A stretch of DNA of 64,000 nt from JAOUEA01 sp038249195. Lineage in GTDB: Bacteria; Actinomycetota; UBA4738; HRBIN12. The notes under the pieces were generated by a model. That model saw only the letters and a program-made list of their open reading frames with translations, made no database searches and was not told the origin of the DNA. This document shows positions 33,149-42,125 of this stretch, piece after piece. The stretch covers positions 15,206-79,205 of the forward strand of contig JBBRWM010000011.1 of assembly GCA_038249195.1 (NCBI GenBank), given 5' to 3'. The stretch's first letter is position 1, and every line of letters starts with the position of its first letter. The position numbers were made by a program, and so were the translations under genes.

Positions 33149-33400
33149 ATGGATGACGAGCTGATGGATGCCGCCGCCGGAGCCGCGGAGGACGCGGTGG
33201 AAAAGGCCGAGGTGGCCGACGCCCTGCACGCCGACGCCATGGACAAGGCCGAGGCCGCCGTGGAGCTCGAGGCGGCCGCCGAGGAGCTGGCGAGTGAGGC
33301 CGTGGTGGAGGAGACCGTGGCGGAGGATCTTGGGGCGACGGCGATAGGCGACGCGGAGGCCGCAACGATGTTGGCCGATGCCGCCGAGGACGACGCCTAA
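33149..33400 (+). CDS. Very acidic Ala/Glu-rich small protein
   Basis: 83 aa, mostly Ala, Glu, Asp and Val with only two Lys (KAE repeats) and no aromatic residue or Cys. It starts at ATG 33149 after GAGGAAGGAG, a strong RBS. Short A-E-x-A type repeats (AEDAVEKAEVADA, DKAEAAVELEAAAEELA) predict one continuous helix or coiled coil. Coding is supported by the RBS and position between genes; no family is known. It could be a DNA mimic, a scaffold or a stress protein. Confidence 0.6.
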   Translation: MDDELMDAAAGAAEDAVEKAEVADALHADAMDKAEAAVELEAAAEELASEAVVEETVAEDLGATAIGDAEAATMLADAAEDDA

Positions 33401-33489
33401 GGGTCGGCCGTTTGGGGCTTCCTTTGCGGCCTGCCTAGGCCATAGGATGTCGGCCGATGGCCGTCCCCCGCGGCCGAGAGGTGGCATCC

Positions 33490-34344
33490 ATGAGGAAGAT
33501 CCCGGTTGCACTCACCGCGGCACTGTCGATTCTGCTCGTTCTGGCTGCGGCGGCGCCTCCCGCGTCGGGCGGCGTCGAGCGGCCTCGCGACGCCACCGTC
33601 ACGATCGCGGCGGCGGGCGATATCGCGCTGTCGGGCCACGTCGGCAAGAACCAGAAGCAGACGGCGGCCCTCATCACCGATCGCATCCACCCCGCCGAGG
33701 TGTTGGTGCTGGGGGATGCGCAGTATGAGAAGGGGGAGTACGCCCAGTTCCAGAAGTCCTACGACCCCACGTGGGGCGCGTTCAAGAACATCACGGCGCC
33801 GGCGCTGGGGAACCACGAATACGAGACGAAGAACGCGAGCGGTTACTTCCAGTACTTCGCCGCGCAGCTCGCGGGTCGCGGAGCGGCCGCCTCAGACCCG
33901 CAGCGCGGCTACTACAGCTTCGATCTCGGCTCATGGCACATCGTGGCGCTCAACTCGAACTGCAAGTTCGCGAGCTGCCCCGCGCAGGTCACCTGGTTGA
34001 AGAACGACCTGGCGGCCGACGGCCATCTGTGCGAGCTGGTCTTCTACCACCATCCCTCGGAGGGAACCTTCCCGAAGGCGGCAGCGCAGTCGGGCGCCGA
34101 TCTCATCCTCGCGGGGCACAAGCACACCTACGAGCGGTGGGACAACTACAAGGGCCTCCACATCCGCCGACTCATCGTGGGCACGGGCGGGCGTTCGGCG
34201 GGGACGCCGTCTGGCAAGGCCGACGCCGGGTTCAAGGGGTATGGCGTCATGCAGCTGGACCTCAGCCCGTCGGCATACACATGGAAGTTCATCGACGTGA
34301 ATGGGACCGTGCGCGATTCCGGATCGGATTCCTGCTCGGCCTGA
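33490..34344 (+). CDS. Secreted metallophosphoesterase (acid-phosphatase-like)
   Basis: 284 aa. A signal peptide (MRKIPVALTAALSILLVLA...) precedes a calcineurin-like fold: AAAGDIALSG, VLVLGDAQYEKGEY, APALGNHEYET, VFYHHPSEGTF and LAGHKHTYERW supply the dinuclear-metal ligands D, GD, GNH(E), H and GHxH in order. The product is exported, so it likely hydrolyses phosphomonoesters or nucleotides outside the cell. ATG 33490 has GAGAGGTGG upstream. The following NYN gene starts 28 nt later. Confidence 0.9.
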   Translation: MRKIPVALTAALSILLVLAAAAPPASGGVERPRDATVTIAAAGDIALSGHVGKNQKQTAALITDRIHPAEVLVLGDAQYEKGEYAQFQKSYDPTWGAFKNITAPALGNHEYETKNASGYFQYFAAQLAGRGAAASDPQRGYYSFDLGSWHIVALNSNCKFASCPAQVTWLKNDLAADGHLCELVFYHHPSEGTFPKAAAQSGADLILAGHKHTYERWDNYKGLHIRRLIVGTGGRSAGTPSGKADAGFKGYGVMQLDLSPSAYTWKFIDVNGTVRDSGSDSCSA

Positions 34345-34359
34345 CCCCGCCGCACCGGC

Positions 34360-34365
34360 TAGGGT
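34360..34365 (+). promoter_or_regulatory. -10 box TAGGGT of a leaderless promoter (NYN gene)
   Basis: TAGGGT 7 nt before GTG 34373, giving the NYN gene its own promoter although it follows the phosphoesterase closely. Confidence 0.5.
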
Positions 34366-34372
34366 GTTCGCC

Positions 34373-35488
34373 GTGGATAGCGACGAAGAACGTATCGCCC
34401 TGTTCCTGGACTACGAGAACCTGGCCATCGGCGCGCGCGACAACCTGGGGCTCTCGTTCGATCTGCGGCCCGTCCTCGACGCGCTCGCGGTGCGCGGACG
34501 CGTGATCGCGCGCAGGGCCTACGCGGATTGGTCGTACTTCGACGAGGACCGGCGCATGCTCACCCGCAACCATGTGGAGCTGATCGAGATCCCGCAACGG
34601 ATGGGCGCCTCACGCAAGAACGCGGGAGACGTGAAGCTCGCCGTGGATGCGCTCGAGATGGCGTTCGAGCGCGACTTCGTCACCACGTTCGTGATCTGCA
34701 CCGGCGACAGCGACCTGACGCCGCTCGTGCACAAGCTGCGCGAGCTCGACAAGCGCGTGATCGGCGTGGGGATCAAGGACTCCACCTCCGCCCTCCTGCC
34801 ACCCGCCTGCGACGAGTTCCTGTTCTACGAATCGCTCGACGGTGTCGACGTTCATGCGGGCGGGGGACGCCGGCGCCGGGGCTCGGGACGCGGCGGATCG
34901 GGCTCCGGCGATCGGGGTGCCCACGGCCCCGAACTCGTGGTCGAGGCCCCAGCCGAGGCCATGGATGACGACGAGCACGAGGTGAGTGGATCCCCCGGCG
35001 ACGTGAATCAGCTCGCGATCTTGATCGCGCAGACGCTCGCCGGGCTCCAGCGTTCCTCCAACGGCCCTGTGCGCGCGTCCTCGATCAAGCGCGCGTTGCT
35101 GCGCAAGGACCCGACCTTCAGCGAGGACGATTTCGGGTTCCGCGCGTTCGGTGAGCTCCTGCGCCATCTCGCGGACCAAAACCTCGTGGAGCTGAGCGAG
35201 AGCTCCGCCAATGGGGATCCCGAGGTGACCCTCCCCTCGCGCGGGGGGGAAACGGAGGCGTTCGCGCTGCTGCAGCAGGTCGTCGCCGACCTGCAGGCCG
35301 ACGGTGACGCCCCGTTGCTGTCGGGTCTGAAGAACCAGGTGCGCAAGGTCGAGCCTGACTTCAGCGAAAAGAAGTTCGGATACCGGGGGTTCTTGCAGTT
35401 CTGCAAGGCCGCGGAGACCGAGGGTCTCGTAACACTGGCATGGGACCCGGATGCCGAGGACTACGTCATCGAGGCGACGGCGGGCTGA
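34373..35488 (+). CDS. NYN-domain RNase with two OST-HTH/LOTUS-like repeats
   Basis: 371 aa from GTG 34373. The N-terminal PIN-like NYN domain has LFLDYENLAIGAR (metal Asp), ASRKNAGDVKLAVDALEMAF and VICTGDSDLTPLVHKLRELD; these are the acidic residues for RNA cleavage. A Gly/Arg-rich linker (about 160-180) is followed by two similar C-terminal winged-helix segments; RKDPTFSEDDFGFRAFGELL and KVEPDFSEKKFGYRGFLQFC are the matching cores of OST-HTH domains. These bind structured RNA, so the protein is a likely RNA-degrading or RNA-surveillance enzyme. Confidence 0.88.
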   Translation: MDSDEERIALFLDYENLAIGARDNLGLSFDLRPVLDALAVRGRVIARRAYADWSYFDEDRRMLTRNHVELIEIPQRMGASRKNAGDVKLAVDALEMAFERDFVTTFVICTGDSDLTPLVHKLRELDKRVIGVGIKDSTSALLPPACDEFLFYESLDGVDVHAGGGRRRRGSGRGGSGSGDRGAHGPELVVEAPAEAMDDDEHEVSGSPGDVNQLAILIAQTLAGLQRSSNGPVRASSIKRALLRKDPTFSEDDFGFRAFGELLRHLADQNLVELSESSANGDPEVTLPSRGGETEAFALLQQVVADLQADGDAPLLSGLKNQVRKVEPDFSEKKFGYRGFLQFCKAAETEGLVTLAWDPDAEDYVIEATAG

Positions 35489-35507
35489 CGCCGACCCTGC
35501 GCAGGGC

Positions 35508-38291
35508 ATGAAGACGGCGCTCACACGAAGGGGCGGGAGCGCCGTCATCCCGAACGGCCGCCCCGCGTGGCGCTCGGCGCCCACCCGCCTCCTGCATCGA
35601 CCGGCGCTGTTCGTGGCGCTGGCGCTCGGCGGGATCCTCGTCACGGTCACGGTGGCGGCGGCGCCCCTGTTCGTGGCGGCCTCGGAGAGTCAGCTCCTGA
35701 ACGCGGCCATCGCGAACCCGACGTTCACGCGCTACCGCGTGGGCATCACGTACGACGCAGCCAACGTGGGGTTCGAGGCGCGCGCGCCCGACGGGGGATC
35801 GCTCACGCAGGAACGGGGGGCGGCGTTCGCCGCGGAGGCCGCCAAGGAGCCGGTGCTGGGTCCCACGCTCGCGAGCATAGCGGCACCGCCCGTGCGCGTG
35901 ACCGACGACACCGGAAAGGACCCGTCGACGGGGCCGATCAGCGGCCGGCTGTACGCGGGGGACCGCGCGCTCGAACACGTTCAGATCCTGGCCGGGCCCA
36001 ACGGGAACGGCATCTGGCTGCCCGACCTCATCGCCAAAGCGACAGGCGTTCGTCCCGGTGACGCGGTGCTCCTGCACGCCGGCCGCCGGGTCGCCCGTGC
36101 GCGGGTGGCCGGCATCCTCCGAGCGGTCTACGCCGCGCCGCCCGACGGCTACTGGCAGCCGTGGACGCCCGACATCTATCTCCCGTGCCCCGACTGCGCA
36201 CTGCCCCCCCAGTTCATCATCGCCGACACGGATCGCCTGATGCGGCTCCAGGATCAACTGGGACGCCGGTCGGTCGATCAAGCCTGGCAGGCGCCCGTTC
36301 GCGCCGAGCCGGAGCTCACGGTGAGCGAGGCCCATGGGCTCGCGGCGTTCGCATCCGACCTCGAAACGCGCATGCAGCGCGGCAGCGAACAGCCCACCTC
36401 CACCCGCCTCGGCGGGTTGTTCGAGTGTTGCGGAACGGTGTTCACGGCCCGACCCAATGGGCGCTTCGACGCGACGTCATACTCCCGTTTCCGCAGCGGG
36501 AGCGGCGCCGTGGTCACGATCGTGGATCAGCGGACGCCGGCGGTCCGAGGCCCGGTCTCGGTCCTGCTCGTCGCGGGGCTCGCGATCGCGTTCGCGGCCA
36601 TCGCCGCCGCCGCCGCCTTCGCGGTTGCGTCGCGCCCCGACGAGACGGGCCTGTTGCGCGCGCGAGGCTGGAGCCCGCTGCGGGTGGGCGCGCGAACCTC
36701 GGTCGAGGCGGCCGTGCCCATCGCGGTCGGTACCGTGGGCGGCTTCGCGCTGGCGTCCGCCCTCATGGCGGCGTTCGGGCCCTCGGGTGCCGTGGGGGCG
36801 GCGGCGCAACGCATCGCGGTGGCCGGCTCCCTCGCCGCCGCCGGCGGTTCGCTGCTCCTCGTCGGTGGTGTCTCCGGTGCCCTGTTCGCGTCCAGCCACG
36901 AGCACAAGGAGCGGCTCACGCGGCTCGTGATGTGGTTCCCCTGGGAGCTGCTGGCGTTCGCGGCGGCCTGGGCGCTCGGCCGATCGCTGGCTACGCGGGG
37001 CGGGATCGTCCAGGCGGGTGCCGTGAACTCGCCCAGGGCCGCCGTGTTCCTGTACCCGCTTGCCCTGGCCCTCGGTGTGGGGATCTTGAGCGCGAGGATC
37101 GTGGCGGTCGTGGTCATGCGTCGCGCGCGATCCGGCAAGGGCGACCGTGTGACCGCGGGTTGGCTCACCGTGCGACGCGTGGCTGCCTCCCACCGGCTCG
37201 GCGTCGTCTTCGTGGTGGCGACGGCGCTCGCGGTTGCGGTCTTCGTCTCTGCCCAGGGACTCGTGACGTCCCTCCAGACCACCGTCGAGGCCAAGGCGAA
37301 GGTCTTCGTCGGCAGCGACGTCCAGGTCCAGACCGTGCCCGGAGCAACGGCTCCCTCGTCGTTCCCCTTCCCGATCACGGAGGTCCAGCGCGTCACGCAG
37401 GCGGGGACCTTCGACGGGGGCGAGGAGTACGACCTGCTGGTGGTCGACCCTTCGACGTTCGAGTCCGCCGCGTACTGGAACGGCGCGTTTTCCGGCCGGC
37501 CGCTCTCGCAGCTGCTGAGCGCGATCGCCACCGAGGGTTCCGCACGGGTGCCGATCCTGCTCGTGAACGGCACCGGCGCCGACCCCTCGAGGATGAGCCT
37601 GGGCGGCGTCGAGGTCCCCGTGGACGTCGTGGGCACGGCGGACGCCTTCCCGGGCGCATCCTCCCAGCAACAGATGGTCGTGATGGCGGCGGACGCGGTG
37701 CAGCCGGCGTTCCACGTAGATCCCTATCGGGTCACCTCCTCGTACGCCACGACGGAGTTCTGGATCCGCGGCAACCAGGAGCAGATCCGCTCCGACGTGG
37801 GTGGGGCGGGCCTGCAGGCGTACCTCGTGCTGCCCGCTCACGAGGTCGAGGACATCCCTATCGTGGTCGCCGCCGTGAACACGCTGCTCGTGCTCGACGT
37901 CCTCGGGCTCGTGGCGCTCCTGTTGGTCGTCCTGCTCGCCATCGTGTACCTGCAGGCCCGGCAGCGTTCCCGCGTGATGGCCTCCGCGCTGTCGAGCCGC
38001 ATGGGGATCTCCGCGCGAACGATGCGCCTCGCGTTGGTGCTCGAGCTCGGCGGCCTGCTGCTCCTGGCGCTCGCCGCCGGGGCGCTCGCGGGGTTGGTCA
38101 CGCTGCCGACGGTGCTCGATGCGATCGCGCCGCTGCCGTCCATCCCGCCACGCAGCATCGTGGTCGCGCCGTGGGGTGCGCTGATCGCTGCGGCGGCGTT
38201 GCTCGGCGTCGCGGCCCTCGTTGGCGGGCGGCTCGCCGATCGGGCGGCACGGCGCGAGTCCTTGGGAGAGGTGATGCGCGTTGCCGGCTGA
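35508..38291 (+). CDS. Large FtsX-family ABC transporter permease
   Basis: 927 aa. An N-terminal membrane helix (about 29-55) is followed by an about 300-residue extracytoplasmic region, then four or five helices (about 355-395, 420-445, 455-485, 530-560), a second extracytoplasmic region and C-terminal FtsX helices (about 800-830, 870-895, 905-925). A single chain thus holds two FtsX-like modules, as in MacB/LolE-type exporters that extract lipids or peptides from the membrane. It overlaps the ATPase gene by 11 nt and forms a two-gene ABC system with it. Confidence 0.85.
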   Translation: MKTALTRRGGSAVIPNGRPAWRSAPTRLLHRPALFVALALGGILVTVTVAAAPLFVAASESQLLNAAIANPTFTRYRVGITYDAANVGFEARAPDGGSLTQERGAAFAAEAAKEPVLGPTLASIAAPPVRVTDDTGKDPSTGPISGRLYAGDRALEHVQILAGPNGNGIWLPDLIAKATGVRPGDAVLLHAGRRVARARVAGILRAVYAAPPDGYWQPWTPDIYLPCPDCALPPQFIIADTDRLMRLQDQLGRRSVDQAWQAPVRAEPELTVSEAHGLAAFASDLETRMQRGSEQPTSTRLGGLFECCGTVFTARPNGRFDATSYSRFRSGSGAVVTIVDQRTPAVRGPVSVLLVAGLAIAFAAIAAAAAFAVASRPDETGLLRARGWSPLRVGARTSVEAAVPIAVGTVGGFALASALMAAFGPSGAVGAAAQRIAVAGSLAAAGGSLLLVGGVSGALFASSHEHKERLTRLVMWFPWELLAFAAAWALGRSLATRGGIVQAGAVNSPRAAVFLYPLALALGVGILSARIVAVVVMRRARSGKGDRVTAGWLTVRRVAASHRLGVVFVVATALAVAVFVSAQGLVTSLQTTVEAKAKVFVGSDVQVQTVPGATAPSSFPFPITEVQRVTQAGTFDGGEEYDLLVVDPSTFESAAYWNGAFSGRPLSQLLSAIATEGSARVPILLVNGTGADPSRMSLGGVEVPVDVVGTADAFPGASSQQQMVVMAADAVQPAFHVDPYRVTSSYATTEFWIRGNQEQIRSDVGGAGLQAYLVLPAHEVEDIPIVVAAVNTLLVLDVLGLVALLLVVLLAIVYLQARQRSRVMASALSSRMGISARTMRLALVLELGGLLLLALAAGALAGLVTLPTVLDAIAPLPSIPPRSIVVAPWGALIAAAALLGVAALVGGRLADRAARRESLGEVMRVAG

Positions 38292-39699
38292 TTTGGCTCG
38301 GGGAACGGCGATCCTGTTCGACGGCGTCGTGCGCTCCTACCCGGCGCCCACCGGAGCGGTACGGGCGCTACGGGACGTCACGGGCGCCCTGCCTCGAGCG
38401 GCGGTGAGCGCGGTCGTCGGGCCCTCGGGCAGCGGGAAGTCCTCCTTGCTTCGCATCATCGCCGGCATGGACCGCCCGAGCTCCGGGTCGGTGGCCGTGG
38501 AGGGCTTGGACGTGGGCGCGGCGTCCGCCCGGGCGCGGAGGCGGCTGCTGCGCGACGTGGTCGGCTACGTCTACCAGCGGCCCGCCGCCAACTTCCTGAC
38601 GGACCTCACGGTGGCCCAGCACCTGCGCATGGCGGCCGGCGCGGATCGCGATGGGGACGACCTCCTCGCGATCCTCCGCAAGCTCGGTATCGAGGATCGC
38701 GCGGATCATCGACCGGAGGAGCTGTCCGGGGGAGAGCAGCAGCGCGCCGCGTTCGCGCAGGCGCTGGCCTCCGGTGCTCGCGTCGTCGTGGCCGACGAGC
38801 CGACGGCCGAACTCGACCGTGGGTCGAGCGCCCTCGTGATCGAACGGCTGCACGACCTGGCGGCGGACGGCGTGACAGTGGTGATCGCCACGCACGACCC
38901 CGACGTCATCGCCGCCGCCGAGCACCGGCTGGAGCTCGAGCACGGGCGGGTGCGGGAGGCCGGGGGGCGGGGCTCGCCCGACCCCGAGGCGCCGGCACCG
39001 GGGACGGTCCTGCGGTGGCCGGGTCGCGATCTACCCACGTGGATGGCGGGATCCGGCGGGGCAGCGCTCGAGGTCGTGGGGGTTTCGAAGGCCTACGGTC
39101 ACGGCGACGAGATCGTGCATGCGCTGCGCGACGTGAGCCTCGTCGCGGGTGCCGGCGAGCTCGTCGGGCTGGTGGGTCGGTCGGGATCGGGCAAGACCAC
39201 GCTGCTGAACATCGCCGGCGGGTGGGAGCGGGCCGACGAGGGCTCCGTGAGCGTGCCCTCCGGATCGTCTACCCCGTGGGCCGACGTCGCGTACGTCCCC
39301 CAGCGACTCGGGCTGATGGACGAGCTCCGGATCCGCGAGAACGTCGAGTACCCGGCGCGCCTCGCGGGGCAATTGGAGGAGCGACGCCCCCTGATCGACG
39401 GGTTGCTGCAGACCTTGGGGCTCGATGAGCTCGGTGAACGATACCCGCGCGAGGCGTCGTTGGGGGAGCAACAGCGCACGGCCCTGGCGCGGGCGTTGGT
39501 GATGGGTCCGGCCCTCCTGCTCGCGGACGAGCCCACGGGACACCAGGACGCGGGATGGTCCCGCCGGATCCTCGCCGTCCTCGCGGATGCCGCCGCCTCG
39601 GGGTCCTGCTGCGTCATCGCGACGCACGACGCGGAGCTGGCGCCCCTCCTGCACCGCGTCGTGGCGATGGCCGACGGGGCCATCGGGTCGCCCGCCTGA
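38281..39699 (+). CDS. Twin-ATPase ABC transporter subunit
   Basis: 472 aa from TTG 38281. Two complete nucleotide-binding domains lie in one chain. First: Walker A VGPSGSGKSS, signature LSGGEQQRAAF and Walker B VVVADEPTAELD. Second: Walker A VGRSGSGKTT, degenerate signature SLGEQQRTAL and Walker B LLLADEPTGHQD. An about 50-residue Pro/Gly linker joins them. FtsX-type systems normally use a homodimer of a single-NBD protein, so this pre-fused, asymmetric pair is unusual. Substrate unknown. Confidence 0.87.
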   Translation: MPADLARGTAILFDGVVRSYPAPTGAVRALRDVTGALPRAAVSAVVGPSGSGKSSLLRIIAGMDRPSSGSVAVEGLDVGAASARARRRLLRDVVGYVYQRPAANFLTDLTVAQHLRMAAGADRDGDDLLAILRKLGIEDRADHRPEELSGGEQQRAAFAQALASGARVVVADEPTAELDRGSSALVIERLHDLAADGVTVVIATHDPDVIAAAEHRLELEHGRVREAGGRGSPDPEAPAPGTVLRWPGRDLPTWMAGSGGAALEVVGVSKAYGHGDEIVHALRDVSLVAGAGELVGLVGRSGSGKTTLLNIAGGWERADEGSVSVPSGSSTPWADVAYVPQRLGLMDELRIRENVEYPARLAGQLEERRPLIDGLLQTLGLDELGERYPREASLGEQQRTALARALVMGPALLLADEPTGHQDAGWSRRILAVLADAAASGSCCVIATHDAELAPLLHRVVAMADGAIGSPA

Positions 39700-39703
39700 G
39701 GCG

Positions 39704-40120
39704 TCAGACCGCGCGTACGAGCGCGACCACCGGGATCACGCGGTCGGTCTTCTGCTCGTACTCGGCGAACTGCGGGTAGGCGGCCGCCTGCCGAGCGAAG
39801 AGGGCATCGCGGTCCGCGCCCTGCACGATCTCGACCTTGACGCCGAACCGTTCCGTGCCGACCTCCACCGTCGCCTCGGGGTTCGCCACGAGGTTCCGGT
39901 ACCAGTCCGGGTCCGCGGGCGCCCCTGCCTTGGAGGCGAACACGACGAAACGATCGCCGTCGGGCAGGTACATCACCGGCGTGGTGTGCTGTCGCCCGGT
40001 CTTGGCACCTGTGCTGGTGAGCAGGAGCAGCGGGGCCCCCTCGAACGGGCCGCCGACGACGCCGTCGTGGGCTCGGAACTCTTCGATGATGCCGGTGTTC
40101 CAATCGCGGGCCTCTGCCAT
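39704..40120 (-). CDS. F420-dependent nitroreductase family (DDN-like) protein
   Basis: 138 aa. LLLLTSTGAKTGRQHTTPVM, FVVFASKAGAPADPDWYRN and LVANPEATVEVG are the deazaflavin-dependent nitroreductase signature; family members reduce substrates with F420H2 in a split-beta-barrel dimer. Together with the LLM-type remnant it indicates F420 use in this organism. Convergent with the ABC ATPase. Confidence 0.92.
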   Translation of the reverse strand: MAEARDWNTGIIEEFRAHDGVVGGPFEGAPLLLLTSTGAKTGRQHTTPVMYLPDGDRFVVFASKAGAPADPDWYRNLVANPEATVEVGTERFGVKVEIVQGADRDALFARQAAAYPQFAEYEQKTDRVIPVVALVRAV

Positions 40121-40163
40121 GGAACGTCTCCTTCACACGGGCCGGAAGCCCGCCACGCTAGCA

Positions 40164-40400
40164 CTACGGCGAACCGCTGAGCCGGTCGCTCGCCAGCAGG
40201 CGGGCCTCCTCCAGCCGCGTGCGGTCGACGAAGAGCCGAACGCCGTGCTCCCAGATCCAGCTGATCGCTCCGGGCGACTTGGACCACCACACGATGTCGG
40301 CTCCCTCGAGGGCTTCCGCGATCTGCTCGGCGTGCGCGAGCGTGAATTCACCGAGGTAGGTGGTACGCATGTGCGGCGGCACACGCTCGAGTCCTGGCAT
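40164..40400 (-). CDS. Small hypothetical protein
   Basis: 78 aa from ATG 40400, which is preceded by TATCCT (40408-40413) at 7 nt, the leaderless pattern; a longer GTG 40463 frame exists without such a signal. RTTYLGEFTLAHAEQIAEAL and DIVWWSKSPGAISWIWEHG are the most protein-like stretches. It is Trp-rich, with no membrane segment and no known family. It lies upstream of, and on the same strand as, the DDN-like gene. Confidence 0.5.
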   Translation of the reverse strand: MPGLERVPPHMRTTYLGEFTLAHAEQIAEALEGADIVWWSKSPGAISWIWEHGVRLFVDRTRLEEARLLASDRLSGSP

Positions 40401-40518
40401 GCGTTCGAGGATACGCTCAGCCAGCACCGCCGGGCGCACCGCCGGGCGCCGCGGGCGGCCCACGCGTTCAAGCGCCGGGCCCGGCTTGGTCGCCCCAGCC
40501 GATCAGGCTCGGGATCAC

Positions 40519-41025
40519 CTAGCTACCGCCGGTGACGATGAACTCGCCGGTTTGGGCGTCCATGCCGGTCACCAAGCTGGAACCTGCACACGAGGGCAGT
40601 GACCCTCCGGGAGGCAGCGAGGGGCCGGCCACCGGGGTGCACATACCTCCCCAGTCGACGTCGTAGTACAGGTTGGTCCCCTTGCCCCAGTGGAGGTCGG
40701 CGGCGTTCGCCGATCCGAGCGTCACCTGCACCGTCTGCGCGTCTGGAGGAATGGCGTATCCGGCAGCACGCCGCAGCGCCTCGTCGAAGGAGATGATGCC
40801 GGTGAGATCCATCCCGTCCACGGAGCCGAACGCTCCGGAGGTCTGCCCGTGGATGAGGGTCACGTCTGGCAGCCGCGTCGGCTCGCATCTCCGGACGAGT
40901 TGAGCGCAAGACGTCGGCCCGGGTGATGTCGACGTTCCTTCACCTTCCACCATGCCGCACGAGGCGAGCATCATCGCCGCGATCGACGCGACGTCAGCGA
41001 GTAACCGCACACTCAGCCTCCCCAT
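40519..41025 (-). CDS. Lipoprotein of unknown function
   Basis: 168 aa. An N-terminal helix ends with LASC (Cys at about 23), a lipobox, followed by a Ser/Thr-rich linker. The mature domain has Cys pairs (SCAQLVRRCEP, GMCTPV, PSCAGSS) and IISFDEALRRAAGYAI. CAGACT lies 5 nt before the start on the minus strand. Unknown surface lipoprotein. Confidence 0.65.
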   Translation of the reverse strand: MGRLSVRLLADVASIAAMMLASCGMVEGEGTSTSPGPTSCAQLVRRCEPTRLPDVTLIHGQTSGAFGSVDGMDLTGIISFDEALRRAAGYAIPPDAQTVQVTLGSANAADLHWGKGTNLYYDVDWGGMCTPVAGPSLPPGGSLPSCAGSSLVTGMDAQTGEFIVTGGS

Positions 41026-41132
41026 GATGGAGTCTGACGTTCACACGTGCAGGAGTCGTTCCCGCGGGCACGAGGCGCCGATGCGTCTTCCGTCCAGACT
41101 GAGGCTGTCGTCTACGGGGACATGTGTATGCA

Positions 41133-41477
41133 CTAGCGGGTCTCTTCGTGACGACCCTGTACGGCAGAGGCAGCGAAGAGCGCCAGGAAGGCGGACCACA
41201 CCACTAACCCGCCGTCGTGGATGCCCAAGACCAAGTCCGCGATCACGACGACCGAGGCCAGGTCCAGGCCCGCCCACCAGGCCCACAAGAACTCGATCCA
41301 GAGGCACACACCAACGAAGACGTAGACCACCCCCAGCGTGAGGAGGATCAGCCCGTCCTGCCCGGTCCTCGGCGTGGTCTGGTGGCCGCTGTTGATTCCC
41401 GCGAGGGCAGCGCCGAGGCCCGCCAGCGCGAAGATGACCGAAAGCACCTGGGTCGCTCGGCCGAACTTCGGTCGCAT
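41133..41477 (-). CDS. Small integral membrane protein
   Basis: 114 aa from ATG 41477. It has about four hydrophobic segments: VLSVIFALAGLGAALAG, ILLTLGVVYVFVGVCLWI, WAGLDLASVVVIADLVLG and LVVWSAFLALFAASAV. It contains several Trp and a GINSGHQTTPRTGQD loop. No family recognised and no partner gene that suggests a role. Confidence 0.6.
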   Translation of the reverse strand: MRPKFGRATQVLSVIFALAGLGAALAGINSGHQTTPRTGQDGLILLTLGVVYVFVGVCLWIEFLWAWWAGLDLASVVVIADLVLGIHDGGLVVWSAFLALFAASAVQGRHEETR

Positions 41478-41598
41478 GATCTGTTGGTATCGGCGGTCCG
41501 CCCCAGTCCCATGAGTTCGCTCAACTCGGGTCCCCATCGAGCGAAAGGGCGCTATCGCTCTCGAGCGTTCACCCGAGGATCCGCGTGGAGCGGGCGAG

Positions 41599-41604
41599 TA
41601 GCAT
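41599..41604 (+). promoter_or_regulatory. -10 box TAGCAT of a leaderless promoter
   Basis: TAGCAT 6 nt before GTG 41611, supporting expression of at least the N-terminal part of the disrupted lipoprotein locus. Confidence 0.45.
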
Positions 41605-41610
41605 CGCGGC

Positions 41611-42125
41611 GTGAAGCTGCGACGTCCTGCCTCGCCCATCCCCTCGGGCGTAGCGATGCTCTGTCCGGCGCTCGCGCTGGCGCTCTCCGCCTGCTCGTCG
41701 AGGGATCCGACCGCACCCGAAGGCATCTTCCTCCCTCGCCTGACGGGCGCGCCACCGCACTACGGCGCGGCCGCGGTCGAGGGAACGCTCGTCGAAGACC
41801 ACGGCTGCCTCGAACTCGCGGATCTGTCTCTGTCGGCGGAGTTCGCCTCGCCGAGTCCGGGCGCAGTGGGAGCCGGAGAACGGAGGACATCAACACGGCC
41901 GAGTACGCACCGCCCTGGCCGAAGCAGGGTCCGGCATCGTATTTCCCGTCCATCGAGAAGAAGTACGGGCGCTCCATCGCGGAGTGGCAGCGGATCATCG
42001 CGGGATGTGGCCTCAGCAAGCACATGGCCATCGTGGGGTACCTCAAGTCCGAGTACGGCATGGGACACGGGCACGCCAACGCGCTCGTCGGTTGGACGCT
42101 CGCCGGCAACGTCGCTCGTCCTTAA
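41611..42125 (+). pseudogene. Disrupted lipoprotein fused out of frame to a DUF4287-type domain
   Basis: GTG 41611 opens a lipoprotein (lipobox ALSAC) whose mature part (APPHYGAAAVEGTLVEDHGC) is protein-like to about 41830, then degenerates. From about 41890 a different frame reads QGPASYFPSIEKKYGRSIAE and YGMGHGHANALVGWTLAG, the full DUF4287 signature, ending at TAA 42125. The DUF4287 frame has no ATG, GTG or TTG before the domain. The simplest reading is a deletion joining two genes, removing the end of one and the start of the other. Confidence 0.6.

Noticed and set aside
36161..38407. 748-codon plus-strand ORF inside the FtsX permease gene
   Set aside because: Alternative frame of a gene with clear FtsX features; composition is Arg-rich with no domain.
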